A DNA stretch of 64,000 bases from Saxidomus purpurata (GCA_022818135.1 JAFMSR010000007.1:9390311-9454310), one strand, 5' to 3'; shown: positions 38,797 to 50,114, counted from the stretch's first letter. Notes: generated by a model not told the origin, from the letters alone. Numbers and translations are program-made.

Positions 38797-39309
38797 GTAA
38801 CCCAGAATCATTTTTGGTTTTCTCTGTTATACACATTGTACAGTACTGTATTTATATTTCATTGCTGGTATTGCTTTGTTTATTTCTGTTTCAAGGTCTT
38901 GTCATTGGTACACAATAATTTTCGATCCACATCATCAGATCATATCGCTTGAAGTTGTACAAAGCGCAGATCGAATTATTTGTACAGGCTTAAACATTTT
39001 ATAATGTTGACAATGTGATTATTTTTCATTTAACGTACATTTCATAATAAAACAAACTTCCCTGTCACCCATATATTTGTGAATCATTCATTCTGTGTCA
39101 TATATTGAATTTCGTCCTCTGCACATTTCGACCCGCGCTTTAGGTAAGATTCAACGCAGAACACGTAGGTGAAAAGTTGTTTTTCGGGGAGTTAACCTAT
39201 AGCCCCCAGGCCTTCAGCGCTCACAGCGCTTTGATCATTTTACGGAGGTGCACGTGGTAAGCTGTTTAAGATAATTGATAAATATCATTCAGGTCTATGG
39301 AGAATATCT

Positions 39310-39395
39310 ATCGGTTCAAAAGCTCAGTTGGTAGCGAACTTCTTCTCTCCTAGTTCTAATCTGTACCTCGTGCGTTCGAGTCCTGCCAACTTTAG
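39310..39395 (+). repeat. tRNA-derived SINE or tRNA pseudogene
   Basis: A box agctcagttggtagcg (39321-39336) and B box gttcgagtcc (39374-39383), 53 bp apart start to start. Ends flanking them do not pair into a good acceptor stem (ggttc at the left, ccaac at the right) and the anticodon arm is not clear. This argues for a SINE head or pseudogene. Confidence 0.5.
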
Positions 39396-39789
39396 TGAAA
39401 TTAGTTTTTCCACGGTTTAGCCCATTAAATGTTTTAAACTTTTTATATTTCAGGAATATGATAGTATTTCATCTTATTCATTTTTCAACATTTTAATATT
39501 TTTCAAAAAGAAACACAAACTACGTACTTGATCAACTGCATGACTAGTACCAGATAAATTAGAAAAATATTAAATCAGTTTACGTCATTCGAAATGTTGT
39601 ATTTCTAGTACATCTCTAGTTGTCATTTATTAAAAGTATAAACAAATATCGTATACCTTTCATAATTAGTTAATCCTTATTTGCCGATAGCGCTCACGTG
39701 CCGGGTCCGCAAAAGTATGTGTAGACCTGGAAAATCTGCTATATTTTTTGCATGATTTTCACTACTCTTTATGAGGTATACGATATAAT

Positions 39790-39922
39790 AATTTTAGACT
39801 AATGTTTCGGTCAATACCTAGTTTTACGGACCTGTTAAAAGTGATATTGACCGAGGACGAAGTCAATATCACTTTTAACAGGTCCGCAAAACTATGTATT
39901 GACCGAAACATTAGTCTATAAT
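39790..39922. repeat. 133-bp near-perfect palindrome
   Basis: The left arm 39790-39851 contains ttagactaatgtttcggtca and ttttacggacctgttaaaag then tgatattgac. The right arm 39862-39922 is its reverse complement with only a few mismatches. The loop is 10 bp (cgaggacgaa). It could extrude as a cruciform or be transcribed as a hairpin. No TIR-type target duplication was obvious. Confidence 0.9.
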
Positions 39923-40929
39923 TGTACCGGCGAGAATGTCCGAGTACCGCAAATTGATTTATTCAGCGCAGTCACTGAATAATATATTCATACATAAAGG
40001 TCAGGATCAGGTTAATTTGTTCGGACAATAACATTTCCTCTTCAGTGTGATGAAAGAAGGAATGTTCTCCGGGTCCAAAACTGCACTTCGACACTTAAGA
40101 CCCTTAAACAAAATGTTATGATATGTAGCGTATTTACAGTTGTTAAGTTTTTGGAAGTGTCTCGAGTCATCGTCTGCACCCCAAGCCCCGGGTCTGGAGA
40201 CTATAAGCTATATATATGTCACTTCGATCCCTGGACATATTTTTTGTATTTTCTATATATTACTTTCTATGAAAAGAACATAATGTATCGAAAACTGTTT
40301 TGCTATTACTTATTTCTTAAAAGAAAGAAAAAAAACGTATACCATTATCGACTTTTAAACACCCTCCTAGCTGCAACTTTTTTTCGTTGTTTGTCTTATT
40401 TTAACTTTCACGAAGAAAACATGCCTGCAGTTATGGAAATATTATACAACTACATGTATGACATAAACATTTATGCTTTCCACCATTTCCTGTAATGTGA
40501 TAATCTGTCTGGACCCGCACCCTCCCCTAAAATGGTAAAAATCGCTGTTATTTGAATCAAGAGTGCAAGAGTGTGGATCACCTTCAGTGATAACACTAGT
40601 TAAAAGTACATCTCAAAACATGCAAAACATCATCAACTGGGCATACCCTAGATCTATCAGATTTTATTCTCCAAATATAAGTAATATCTTCAATGAACGT
40701 AAAATGATAAATAAATAAAATGCTGACAACAATAATCAAAATAGAGACCTTCTGTAAAAAAAATCGCTTGTACAACAATACTGTAAATTTCGATTTTACC
40801 GATGATGACTGGTAATAATTAATACTTGCAAATATTCTGTTTTTTTTATGCTTTTGAAGTAATTAAATTTGACATTTATTTTAAATTCAAATTACTTTAA
40901 AACCAAAGTAGCATAGATAGGTGTGATAC

Positions 40930-41225
40930 ATCAGTTATGGATGGATGGCAGAGATGTAAATGTGCAGATTGGTTTCAATATTTTGGGAAGCTGATGTAGG
41001 TGATAGTACAAATTGCAAGAAACTTATGCATATCCGGAATAATATTTATAACCACATCGTCCTGCATTAGTTATGGATGGATGACAGAGATGTTAATGTG
41101 CAGATTGATTTAAAAATAATGACATTCTATTTTGGGAAAGGGTGTAGGCGAAAGTACACATTTCAGGAAAAGTATGCATTTTTTTCCATGCATATCCGGA
41201 ATGATATCAATAACCACTTCGTCTT
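40930..41225 (+). repeat. Tandem duplication of a segment of about 150 bp
   Basis: Two head-to-tail copies, about 40930-41066 and 41067-41225, share cagttatggatggatg, cagagatgt-aatgtgcagatt, ttttgggaa, tgtaggtgatagtaca (second copy tgtaggcgaaagtaca), gcatatccggaat and aataaccac-tcgtc. The second copy has small insertions. A 117-residue open frame starting in copy 2 (41132-41485) is not recognised. Confidence 0.75.
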
Positions 41226-41527
41226 CAATGTGGCAAATGTTTCTTTTTGCAAATACAAGTGATTGTATCAATAATATATCCTTGTACGCAAATCTGAATT
41301 TTTCCTGCTTTCACAAAAAGAAGATTAAATCATTTCAGTCAAGTAGTTCTGACATGAACAAGCCTTGTAAGCAGTGTTTATACCTCCATGCCTGTTCAAA
41401 CGGTTCAAGCCTTGCTACCAACTATGACTATGGGAGACATTTAACAGGTTACAAAACAATTTATTTTCCTCAGGTAAAGTCATAGTCTGCACTTCTTTTA
41501 AAAGATGATCAAGTTTATTCGTTTTTT

Positions 41528-42474
41528 AGCTCACCTGAGCTGGCTCAGGGTGAGCTATTAGGATCGATGAATGTCCGTCGTCCGTCGTCCGTCCACACTT
41601 AGTTCGTTAACACTCTAGTGGTCACATTTTTGCCTAAATTGTCACGAAACTTGGTCAGGATGTTTGTCCAAATAATTACTCGGACGAGTTCGAATATGGG
41701 TCATGTCGGATGAAAAACTAGGTCACATGACCCAAAAATAGAAAAATCTTGTTAAGGCTCTAGAGGCTACTGTTTCAGTCCAAATATCCTGGCAATTTGT
41801 CAGAAAGGTTGTTTGGTTGATTTCTAGCTCAAGTTTTAATATGGGTCACCTGGGGTCAAAAACTAGGTCACACAGCCCAAATGCGGAAAAACCTTGTTAA
41901 CACTCTAGAGGTAACATTTTCAGCCAAAATATCCTGGAAATTTGTCGGAAAGGTTGTTTCGATGATTTCTAGCTCAAGTTCGAATATGGGTCATCTGGGG
42001 TCAAAAACTAGGTCACAGAGCCCAAATATGGAAAAACCTTGTTAACACTCTACAGGTTACATTTTCAGCCCAAATATCCTGGCAATTTGTCAGAAAGGTT
42101 GTTTCGATGATTTCTAGCTCAAGTTTCAATATGGGTCATCTGGGGTCAAAAACTAGGTCACAGAGCCCAAATATGGAAAGCCTTGTTAACACTCTAGAGG
42201 TAACATTTTCAGCCAAAATATCCTGGAAATTTGTCAGAAAGGTTGTTTCTATGATTTCTAGCTCAAGTTCGAATATGGGTCATCTTGGGTCAAAAACTAG
42301 GTGACAGAGCCCAAATATGGAAAAACCTTGTTAACACTCTAGAGGTAACATTTTCAGCCCAGATATCCTGGAAATTTGTCAGAAAGGTTGTTTCGATGAT
42401 TTCTAGCAACTTTGTTAAAAGCAGTTGTACTCGGGTGAGCGATAAAGGGCCATCATGGCCCTCTTGTTTATTGT
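41528..42474. mobile_element. Non-autonomous element with 145-bp tandem core and terminal hairpin
   Basis: Starts tagctcacctgagctggctc (itself rich in inverted repeats), then repeated tccgtcg, then six core units with onsets near 41601, 41746, 41891, 42036, 42180 and 42325, so the unit is 144-145 bp. Each unit has cttgttaacactctagagg, tcctggaaatttgtcagaaa and cgaatatgggtcatctgggg. It ends tactcgggtgagcg followed by the hairpin agggccatcatggccct and cttgttt. The left agctcacctga and right cgggtgagc are complementary. No protein is encoded. Confidence 0.8.
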
Positions 42475-42799
42475 GAGTGTCCCACAAGTAAAATTTTGAT
42501 TCATGGCAAATATGGTAAGAAGCCTTTATGTTATAGTTTGTAAAATGCACAGCGGACATCATACTCACCTGATTCAACGAGGTTCTTTTTCAAAAGAATA
42601 TCTATTGCCAAACGTTTTCGATCAGCTTAAAGCGCGACTTGAGTCATGTTTCTGGTTAAATTTATAAAAATTATTTTAGTTTTATTACGAAGATGTTGTT
42701 CGTAGCTTAATGAGTGGCTTTTGAACGGTCAGTCAAAATTGTGTCACCTTCGTGGACAGATGTAGTACGTTTACTGTCACTGCTACCCATTTCAGCTTG

Positions 42800-42870
42800 A
42801 TGGACTAAGGCATGAGTCGGGATTCGAACCCTGGACCTATCACACCGGATCAAAGCTATCAGCTATCAGT
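42800..42870 (-). repeat. tRNA-like B-box fragment
   Basis: The minus strand reads aggtccagggttcgaatccc, a perfect B-box consensus, followed by gactcatgcc. The A box region is degenerate. Likely a SINE remnant. Confidence 0.4.
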
Positions 42871-42879
42871 TTTCGGCGT

Positions 42880-44055
42880 TAGGGTCTTTATCGGGTGTAA
42901 TTATTTAATCAGGGTAAAAATTCAATTCAGTTATTTAGAGTCGACTTGGCAGAGTCTGAAATTCGTTTATGCATGAATACAGTAATGTATGGTTCTCCAC
43001 TTTTACATACACGTGTATGCATATTTTTGTTATCGACTTAGGGCCCCCGAGTATGCATCAATGGAAAGCAACCTTCTGTCACTAGAATCATCAGTCTTAA
43101 TTAATTTCTTTCCAATATTTCGTGTTATTCACTCTTAATTTAATATTATTATCTCAAAATACATTTTGGTTCAATTGTTCATTTTCACCTGCATGTAAAA
43201 AAACAAAAACGTTCCTACTATACGTATGCGCCTTCATGTATTAGAGAAAAGGCGAAAACTTTGAAAATATTTTTTTTAATTCGCATGGCCATATTTTTGT
43301 TTTATACTAAAGTGACAAATATCCGATAACTACTACATAATGTAAATATTAGGCAAAAGCTGATCACGGTCGGTGGAACTAGAATAAAACAAAAGGTGAA
43401 AAGGTATTTCATTATCATTTCATAAATGAAATTTGGTTCCAATAACTATAGTCGCCGATAATGTTCCAATGGCTAGTTAAATTGTATCTCATGCCGATAT
43501 GGCATGCAGACTGCATTATGTTTGAGTGTACATGTTTAAACAATGATCCTTACAGTTTGAAAATATATCATATGCGAAAAAATTTATAAAGTAATTTCGA
43601 TTCAAAAAGTAGGATTATGACGGCCAGTTCAATAGCGCCGGAAAGAAACGCCGGCATAATTCTGCGCAAATTCGACGTCGAAACTGATTTGCAGTGCCTC
43701 CGTGTTCTAAATGTTGTAGTACTGTTTACTTTATAAGGGTCTCAAGTTATAAAGTGGAAAAAGATGCAGATTTTCTCCGCATATAAATTTTAATGAGACT
43801 TGAGAACAGGCGAAAATCGGGTGAGTAATCAAAGGCGGCTTCGTGTAAAATTGATGGCATGATGATTGCAAGGACATTTCTGTTTGGCTAGTTCAAAGTG
43901 GCGACACATGTCTATTTTTACACTGTTGAGAATGTATGACTGGTTCATGCTGAAATTGAGTATAAGCAGACGAACAGAACGGATTTCGAGCTGGAAGGTC
44001 ATGTGAAGAACATAGATATTTACACTTAACAGTGTAATCAAAAACCAAAAATCAG
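42880..44055. other. No gene recognised
   Basis: AT-rich sequence with short A/T runs. One 77-residue minus-strand frame (43829-44062) lacks any known motif. Confidence 0.55.
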
Positions 44056-44059
44056 TATC

Positions 44060-45800
44060 CACATCTTTTATAGACCTACAAAAATGCTTTGACTTTATAG
44101 ATAGAGATATGCTTCTTTATTAACTGCTTTGAAATAAAATTGATGGGAAAATGTACAATTCTATCAAAAACATATACGCAAGATCTTGTGCCAGTATTCG
44201 TATTAATAACTCATTAACAGACTGGTTCGACTGTAGTAAAAGCATGAAACAAGGATGCTGTCTTTCCCCGACGCTCTTTCCCATTTTCGTAAATGACCTC
44301 GCTTAAGAAATCAGTGACCTTGTTACTATGGGCGAAGCCAGAATATCCATGTTACTTTATGTGGAGGATATTGCGTTTATTGCAAAATCAGAAAATGAAC
44401 TTCAGCAGATTCTTGATGTATTACATAATTGGTGCAAACAGTGGAGAGTTTAATAAACGGTAGTAAGTCAAAATGCATGCATTTTCGGTCGGCACGGGCA
44501 CCTCGTAGCAACTATGGATTTAAAGTTGGAGATAATATGTTAGAAACTGTAAAACACTATAAACACTTAAGGGTTACATTTCTCGAAAAAGGAATTTTTA
44601 ATAAAAACTGCGAACCACTATCAAAGGGAGCCGGGCGTGCCTTAGGCAGCACCATTAACAAAATTCATGGCTTAAAATACTTTTCCTTTGGTGCTTTTGA
44701 AAAACTTTATAACAGCTGTGTAGTTCAAATACTTGAATATGGAGCATCTACCTGGTGTTAAAAAACGTTTCAATGCATTGATAATGTTCAGCTTCGTGCC
44801 ATGAGATACTTTCTTGGAGTGCATAGATTTGCACCAACTTTAGCATTGTATGGAGACACAGGATGGACTCCAAGCGTCTATCGTCGATGGTGTACCATTT
44901 TGCGATTCCGGAATAGACTTGTCTCTATGGATAATGAGAGATTAACCAAAAAAGTATTTTCACATGACTAGTTCTTAAGTGCTTCACAAAGTAATTGGTG
45001 CAGAGATACTAAACAAATTATGGAAACCATTGGAGTAGTACAACACTTAAAGAGAAAAGACCACAGTTAATCTCATGTACGCAAGTCAATGGCCGCGTGA
45101 AATTATCAATGTACGTAAACTACGAACATATATAATGTTCAAACACACTTTTAAATCTGAAGATTATGTCAAGCTGAACTTGAGAAAAAATGAGCGATCT
45201 TTATTATGTCAGTTTCGATCCGATATTCTTCCGTTACGCATAGAGACTGGCCAGTATGTAGGGGAATCAGTTGATGACATACTGCGCAGGTTTTGCAATT
45301 CCATTTCTGTAGAACATGAGCTGCTTTTTTTTGCTAGAATGTGATCTGTATGATGATATAAGAAATCAGCTTTTAAATGATATTCATAACCATGAAGATT
45401 TTAATGGTGAGACAATGACAGACAAATTTATAACTTTTTGGACTATATAACCTAGAAAAACCGCAAAGTTTATAATGAGATCATATTTGACTAGAAGAAG
45501 TGTAATGTATTCATGAGCATTTTATTTGTATACTCAAAACTCAAAAAATAAAAAATAATAGCACAATCTTTGCCATACCATATCATCTGCATCTAATAAA
45601 ATTTTGCTTATAATTATATTGTATATAGAATATAAGATTTGATGTTAAACTCTATTGATAGGTGACTTATAGGCCCATTGGGCCGGGTGCTTCTATTTGT
45701 TATTTGTTGCTATGTTCTATGTCATGCTATGCACATGTCACTATAATAAACAATTACTTACTTACTTACTTACTTACTTACTTGCTTACTTATAGGACCG
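44060..45800 (+). mobile_element. Second decayed LINE with (TTAC)n tail
   Basis: Readable reverse transcriptase motifs, in shifting frames: DLQKCFDFIDRDML (about 44074), SIKNIYARSCASIRINNSL, DWFDCSKSMKQGCCLSPTLF, then LLYVEDIAFIAKSENELQ (about 44350), where YADD has become YVED. Further on come the thumb/C-terminal segments at 44429-44761 (KSKCMHFRSARAP, GSTINKIHGLKYFSFG) and 45075-45344 (RKLRTYIMFKHTFKSEDYV, SLLCQFRSDILPLRIETG). It ends in ataataaacaa and a run of ttac units (about 45757-45795), a typical LINE 3' tail. The 5' part is missing, as usual for truncated insertions, and the element is inactive. Confidence 0.85.
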
Positions 45801-45849
45801 TATTTGGTCAGTGAAAGGAGACCCTTTTCCGATCATTTTAGCTTTAGTC

Positions 45850-46230
45850 TACACGAGTAGTAAGTGTTAATCAAGCTGTTGTCAAATCTAGACTGAAGGA
45901 ATTTACTCGAGACTTCATCGTGAGTAAATCAATTATTCTGTAATCTCTATTTACCTAAAGCAAAATACATTAACCAATAAGCTAACAAGGCTTGTACTTG
46001 GCAGCAAATATGCACAAAGTATCGCGGAGTAAATTCAGCATTCCATGTATGTTGATCCTTGAAATAGTGTTATGTTGACTGTTTGGCTTGAATGAACACA
46101 TGTGTTCCTTCGGAAACTGAAACGATACTGACTTGAATTGAGGAAGTGTTTTACCGCACTGGTAAAACAATTTACACATGGTACATCATCCATGCTGTCC
46201 GTTGGTTTACCGTTTACAGTTGCTTTTGGA
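45850..46230. other. No gene recognised
   Basis: Between the LINE tail and the inverted repeats. A 65-residue minus-strand frame has no recognisable feature. Confidence 0.5.
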
Positions 46231-46236
46231 ACCCGG

Positions 46237-46583
46237 TGATATATACATCAAATCGTCTTAAAACGACCCGAGATACATCGAAATCGGTTTAAAGTTATGC
46301 ATTCAAATAAGCTCGAGTAAAGGCGTCTGAGCCGTCTAAACGTGGGAAAAAACTTTTTTATTTTTAGGTCCACGATCCAAAACGGTGTGACGATTTCATA
46401 TATTACATGTGGCTATACAAAGGGCATGATAACAGTTCGATCAAATTAAAAATAAACATTTCCTTACCAATTTTCTTATCTGTCTCTCCCAAAAAAAATA
46501 TTAAATTTCCGCCATTTTGACCAGAACTACATCAAATTCTCGCTTAAAGCCCCGAGATACATCGTTTATGTCCGACCCCCTGT
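46237..46583 (-). repeat. Dispersed repeat B, minus copy (partner at 58283)
   Basis: In reverse complement it starts with aaacgatgtatctcggggct, has gttctggtcaaaatggcgga and gtatagccacatgtaatata, and ends tcgatgtatctcgggtcgtt. The copy at 58283-58746 carries the same blocks in the opposite orientation. Each copy begins and ends with a direct repeat of cgatgtatctcggg plus a following ttaag/ttttaag block and tttgatgta. This copy lacks about 115 bp present in the other. Confidence 0.85.
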
Positions 46584-46625
46584 CATATAGCCGTGCTCAA
46601 TACACGCACGAAATCCTACCAATAG

Positions 46626-46976
46626 ACATTTGCGAGGTAAGTCGGAAGGCGATAGCGAATGGCAGATTGTGAACAATTTATGGGGAACATCTCAAAATTA
46701 TACACATTTGAAATTAGTGATTAGTTGTTGTATAAAAGGTTATTTTTGCAAAGAGCATCATTTCGGAGACACATCATTGCACATATATCTTATAATTGCG
46801 TACATAGTATTTAATTGATTAGAGCGATTTCTTTTCACCTGCAAACAAGAGATGCACATATTCTAACCGTCAGGGGAAGTAATTGTCTTGGGTGCGCCAA
46901 ATCAGAGCTGATGCTCCTACAACATTTCATTTAAAAAATGGCATGTTCGCCCTTATGTCTATAACGGGCTATATAC
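46626..46976 (+). repeat. Dispersed repeat A, left arm (partner at 50507)
   Basis: Begins acatttgcgaggtaagtcgg, contains gaacatctcaaaattataca and gcaaagagcatcatttcgga, cctgcaaacaagagatgcac, aagtaattgtcttgggtgcg, and ends ataacgggctatatac. Its reverse complement recurs at 50507-50844 with about 90% identity by eye. Outside these limits the two sequences diverge at once. Confidence 0.9.
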
Positions 46977-47404
46977 CTATCCAAACGATAGCACTTCCTT
47001 CTTTCTTGACCAGGTTTTCGTCGCAACTGTGCCGCAGTATAAGAAGTCATAACAGGATTTTTATTTGAACAGATCTTGTGGAAATAGTAAATCATTGGCA
47101 ATTTGACGCATAAATCCAAACTGCTGGGCATCATTTTGATACCCAAGGTAGCCACATTTTAGACACAGATATTTGGGTTTTGGACAGAAAAAATAATTGA
47201 AACTCATTTACACTCAGAAGTCGATTCCTCTGCAAAATTACTATAGTGTATCAACTTATCGGTCTTATCTGAAAGGGAAAACTGTTGTCTGCAAGAGTAA
47301 GTCAGGATACACATCGAATCCGGCCGCTTCGTATCAAAATTCTACAAAAACCTGCAAATGTGGTCTTGCCACATCTCTCATTGACTAGTTTACATGAATT
47401 TTTC

Positions 47405-47529
47405 TACTTCAACTAAAGGCGTGGGGAACCAGCACGTGTTTATAATTTGCACAGTTTAAATACGGACTCATTTTTGGCGATTTGACTGTGTATAACACGT
47501 TCTGGCTCCCCGCGCCTTTAGTTGAAGTA
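47405..47529. mobile_element. 125-bp MITE with TA target duplication
   Basis: Terminal inverted repeats of about 35 bp: the left starts cttcaactaaaggcgtgggg and the right, in reverse complement, cttcaactaaaggcgcgggg, each continuing through accagcacgtgtt or its near match. Both ends are flanked by TA, as expected for Tc1/mariner-type insertion. The interior is about 50 bp and non-coding. Confidence 0.75.
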
Positions 47530-47914
47530 TAAAGTGAAGGCGGTACCGATAAAATCACGTGAGTGATACTTGTATATATATTTTATGATTGCTTACAAAA
47601 AAATTAATGATTAGTCATACAGTATAAAGCTAATAAGTATAAATGCGCCCTGGCGTGTTCCATATCTTACAGGCTAAAAACGAGAATTTGAAAAAAGAGT
47701 TTCAATCATTTTGTTTCTATCAAGACGGTATCTGCGATTTTAGATACCGAATTTTGCCAGTGTTATCTATTATTTACTTGAATCAATCCATTTATGTCAC
47801 GCCTATGTTTTGCACGCAAATATCGTGCGGATTGTTTTGACAGTCTAAAGCGTAATACTGTAAACAGTATATATTATGTGGGCAAATTAATTCACACTAT
47901 GATATTACGTATAG

Positions 47915-48005
47915 GATAGAAAACGAGTTGGGTTGTCTATACGATATAGACACGAGCGTTAGCGAGTGTGTATATCGTATAGACAACCCCACGAGATTTT
48001 CTATC
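47915..48005. repeat. Palindrome upstream of the tyrosine recombinase gene
   Basis: Arms gatagaaaacgagttgggtt / gtctatacgatatagacac and their near-complement gtgtgtatatcgtatagac / aaccccacgagattttctat flank a centre gagcgttagcgag. The core gttgtctatacgatat recurs twice just after the gene at 50334-50381. Confidence 0.85.
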
Positions 48006-48112
48006 TGACTTAGACCACGTGAAAATTCACGAACAATTCGTGCTTGAGTAGTCGGTTATGTACATACAATCTAATCCGCGCACACACTAGTAAACGTTTT
48101 CTTTTAGCAAAC

Positions 48113-50050
48113 ATGGATTTTGATTTTGATTTGAATGAACTTTTTAAAAATGATGATATTTCGGTAACACAGCTTGATAATTTACCGACACAGGATTTGG
48201 TGAACATCAATGTTCCAAGCAGTGAACGCTTTAATTTTGTAGACGTAGTTACGGACAGTGACTTGTGTAAAATGAAAGTTGAAAGAGTTCCTAAAAGTAC
48301 GAGAAAACAAAACAGTTGGGCCATGTCCTGCTATATAGACTGGGCTCAATGGCGAAACCATCAGAGTGAGACTCTTCTTGGTGACCGTGGTGCTGTTCCC
48401 ATTGACCTTGCAACGCAATCTTTAATGACAATGGATTACTGGTTATCCAGATTTATCGTCGAGTGTCGAAGGAAAGATGGTAGTACGTATCCTCCAAATA
48501 CCTTATATAACATTACCACGTCTCTTCAACGGACTTTGCGGGAGGATCACGACAGGCTCGACGTTCGCATGTAAGACGATACTGATCCTTCTTTTACTGA
48601 ATTCAGAAAAGCAGTAGACAGCAAAATGAAGGCTTTAACTAATGCAGGTAAGTCGTCTGAAAAGAAATTCAATTGTGTAATGGTATGAATACTTTTATTT
48701 TCATTTCACCCGATCCTGAATTTATAACCTTCCGTGATCTTCACATTCTGTCAATTTAAGTGTAAACTATTGGTCAGTTTTGGTTCCTAAATAAAAGCCT
48801 TTGAGTATAATTTTAACAGATAAATCGATCATGTAAGATTCTCAAAAACAAATTTGAGCTAAGTCATGAGAAAATCAGCTTTGGTTATAAAATGCTGTAT
48901 GTAAAGTATTTATCTGACACCATCTTTTGAAGTATTAACAAAGATTTAGCAGATTTTAGCCTATTACATATCTCTTTTTGGAAGCAATACAGTGAAAATA
49001 CGGTATGTTAACGGTTTCAACAGTTTATGATAATGTTCTCTTGACGCGGCTTGTTTGTACTTTTAAAACATTAATAAAACAGCGAAGCTTTGTGATTTGG
49101 TTTCAGGAATTGGTATTCATCGTCAAAGAGCAGATCCCGTGACAGAAGATGATGAGGCGAAGCTGTGGGACCAAAATGTAATCGGATTTGACTCCGCTAA
49201 AAGTATGCGTTACGGCGTTTTCTTCTATAATTGTAAAGTATTTGGATTTAGAGGTGGCGACGAGCATAAAACTTTGGATGTTAGCCAATACAGTATTACG
49301 AATGAATCTGGGCACAAAGTTTTGATGTTTCGTGGACGGTCAAGTAAAAATGTGCAAGGTGGACTTAAACAGAGGAGGGTAGAGCCTAAAGTAATAAGAC
49401 AATTTCAAAATGAAAATAACCCAAGATGTGTTGTTAGACTTTTTGAGAAGTATTTGTCTTCAATTCCGTCATCGGGGCAGTTCTATAGAAAGCCGTTACC
49501 AAATAGATATAATGGGGCGATTTCTTTTTCACAGCAATGTATTGGTATTAATACTCTTGGCAAATACATGAAATCTATGTTTGCTGAGGCACAAATTGAT
49601 ACAGAAGGGCGTAACATAAGAAATCATTCGGGTAAAGTAACCCTTTGTACACGCATGTATGAACAGACATATGACGAGCAGGCCATTATGGCAAGAAGTG
49701 GACATCGTAGTACTGCTGTCCGTGATTACAAGCGTCCTTCGTTGGCCCAGTTACAACAGGTGAGCGATTCATTGCAACCCCCTGTCCGTAAACTTATCAA
49801 ATCAGAAACTGTGACATCTGAAACTATGCAGAAACCAGATACCAGTATCAAGCTTAAACAGGATGTCGATACCCTGCAGAAACAGGATATCGATACCCTG
49901 CAGAAACAGGATATCGATACCCTGCAGAAACAGGATATTGGTACTCTGCAGAAAAAGGATACTAGTAACCGTGTAGAGGTATATGTACTTGATTGCATTG
50001 ATACTGTGGTGATAAACCGAAATGGTAAAAAGGTAACAATCACTCTTTGA
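48113..50050 (+). pseudogene. Crypton-like tyrosine recombinase gene (DUF3504 / ZMYM-KIAA1958 type), one nonsense codon
   Basis: Two exons: 48113-48647 and 49107-50050, joined G/GA at GTAAGT...TTTCAG. The protein has an acidic N-terminus, an alpha-helical core-binding-like region (SWAMSCYIDWAQWRNH, PIDLATQSLMTMDYWLSRFI, TLYNITTSLQRTLREDHDR) and a C-terminal catalytic domain. Tyrosine-recombinase residues are visible: Arg in FRGGDEHKTL (49250), His/Lys in NHSGKVT (49625), ARSGHRST (49700) and Tyr in VRDYKRP (49727). A TAA at 48572-48574 interrupts exon 1 in frame, and homologous sequence (DPSFTEFRKAVDSKMKALTN) continues after it. The start at 48113 is chosen for its MDFDFDLNELF beginning; an in-frame ATG at 48044 is possible. 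The C-terminal tail holds four 8-residue repeats. This is either a recently inactivated mobile gene or a read error. Confidence 0.8.
49860..49955 (+). repeat. 24-bp tandem repeat inside the recombinase coding sequence
   Basis: Four copies of a unit reading gatatcgataccctgcagaa + acag, encoding DIDTLQKQ. The last copy has two changes (DIGTLQKK). It lies at the C-terminal tail, after the catalytic tyrosine, and preserves the reading frame. Confidence 0.9.
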
Positions 50051-50108
50051 ACTGTCATGCAGATAATCTAAGGAAACGATTATGTTTGTTTTTGTTTGTA
50101 CATGTTCA

Positions 50109-50114
50109 AATAAA
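50109..50114 (+). terminator. Polyadenylation signal AATAAA after the recombinase gene
   Basis: AATAAA lies 59 bp after the TGA stop at 50048-50050, a normal distance for a short 3' UTR. Confidence 0.5.

Noticed and set aside
39321..39383. Functional tRNA gene
   Set aside because: A and B boxes are good, but no paired acceptor stem or clear anticodon loop could be drawn.
40118..40495. 125-residue frame
   Set aside because: Composition is Tyr/Phe/Leu-rich AT-driven sequence with no recognised motif or splice context.
42107..42476. Frames with repeated MISSSSFNMGHLGSKTR blocks
   Set aside because: They are the 145-bp tandem units of the element at 41528.
46630..46818. 62-residue frame and its twin at 50640-50858 (minus)
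   Set aside because: The same repeat A arm read in both copies; shared frames reflect duplicated sequence, not a conserved protein.
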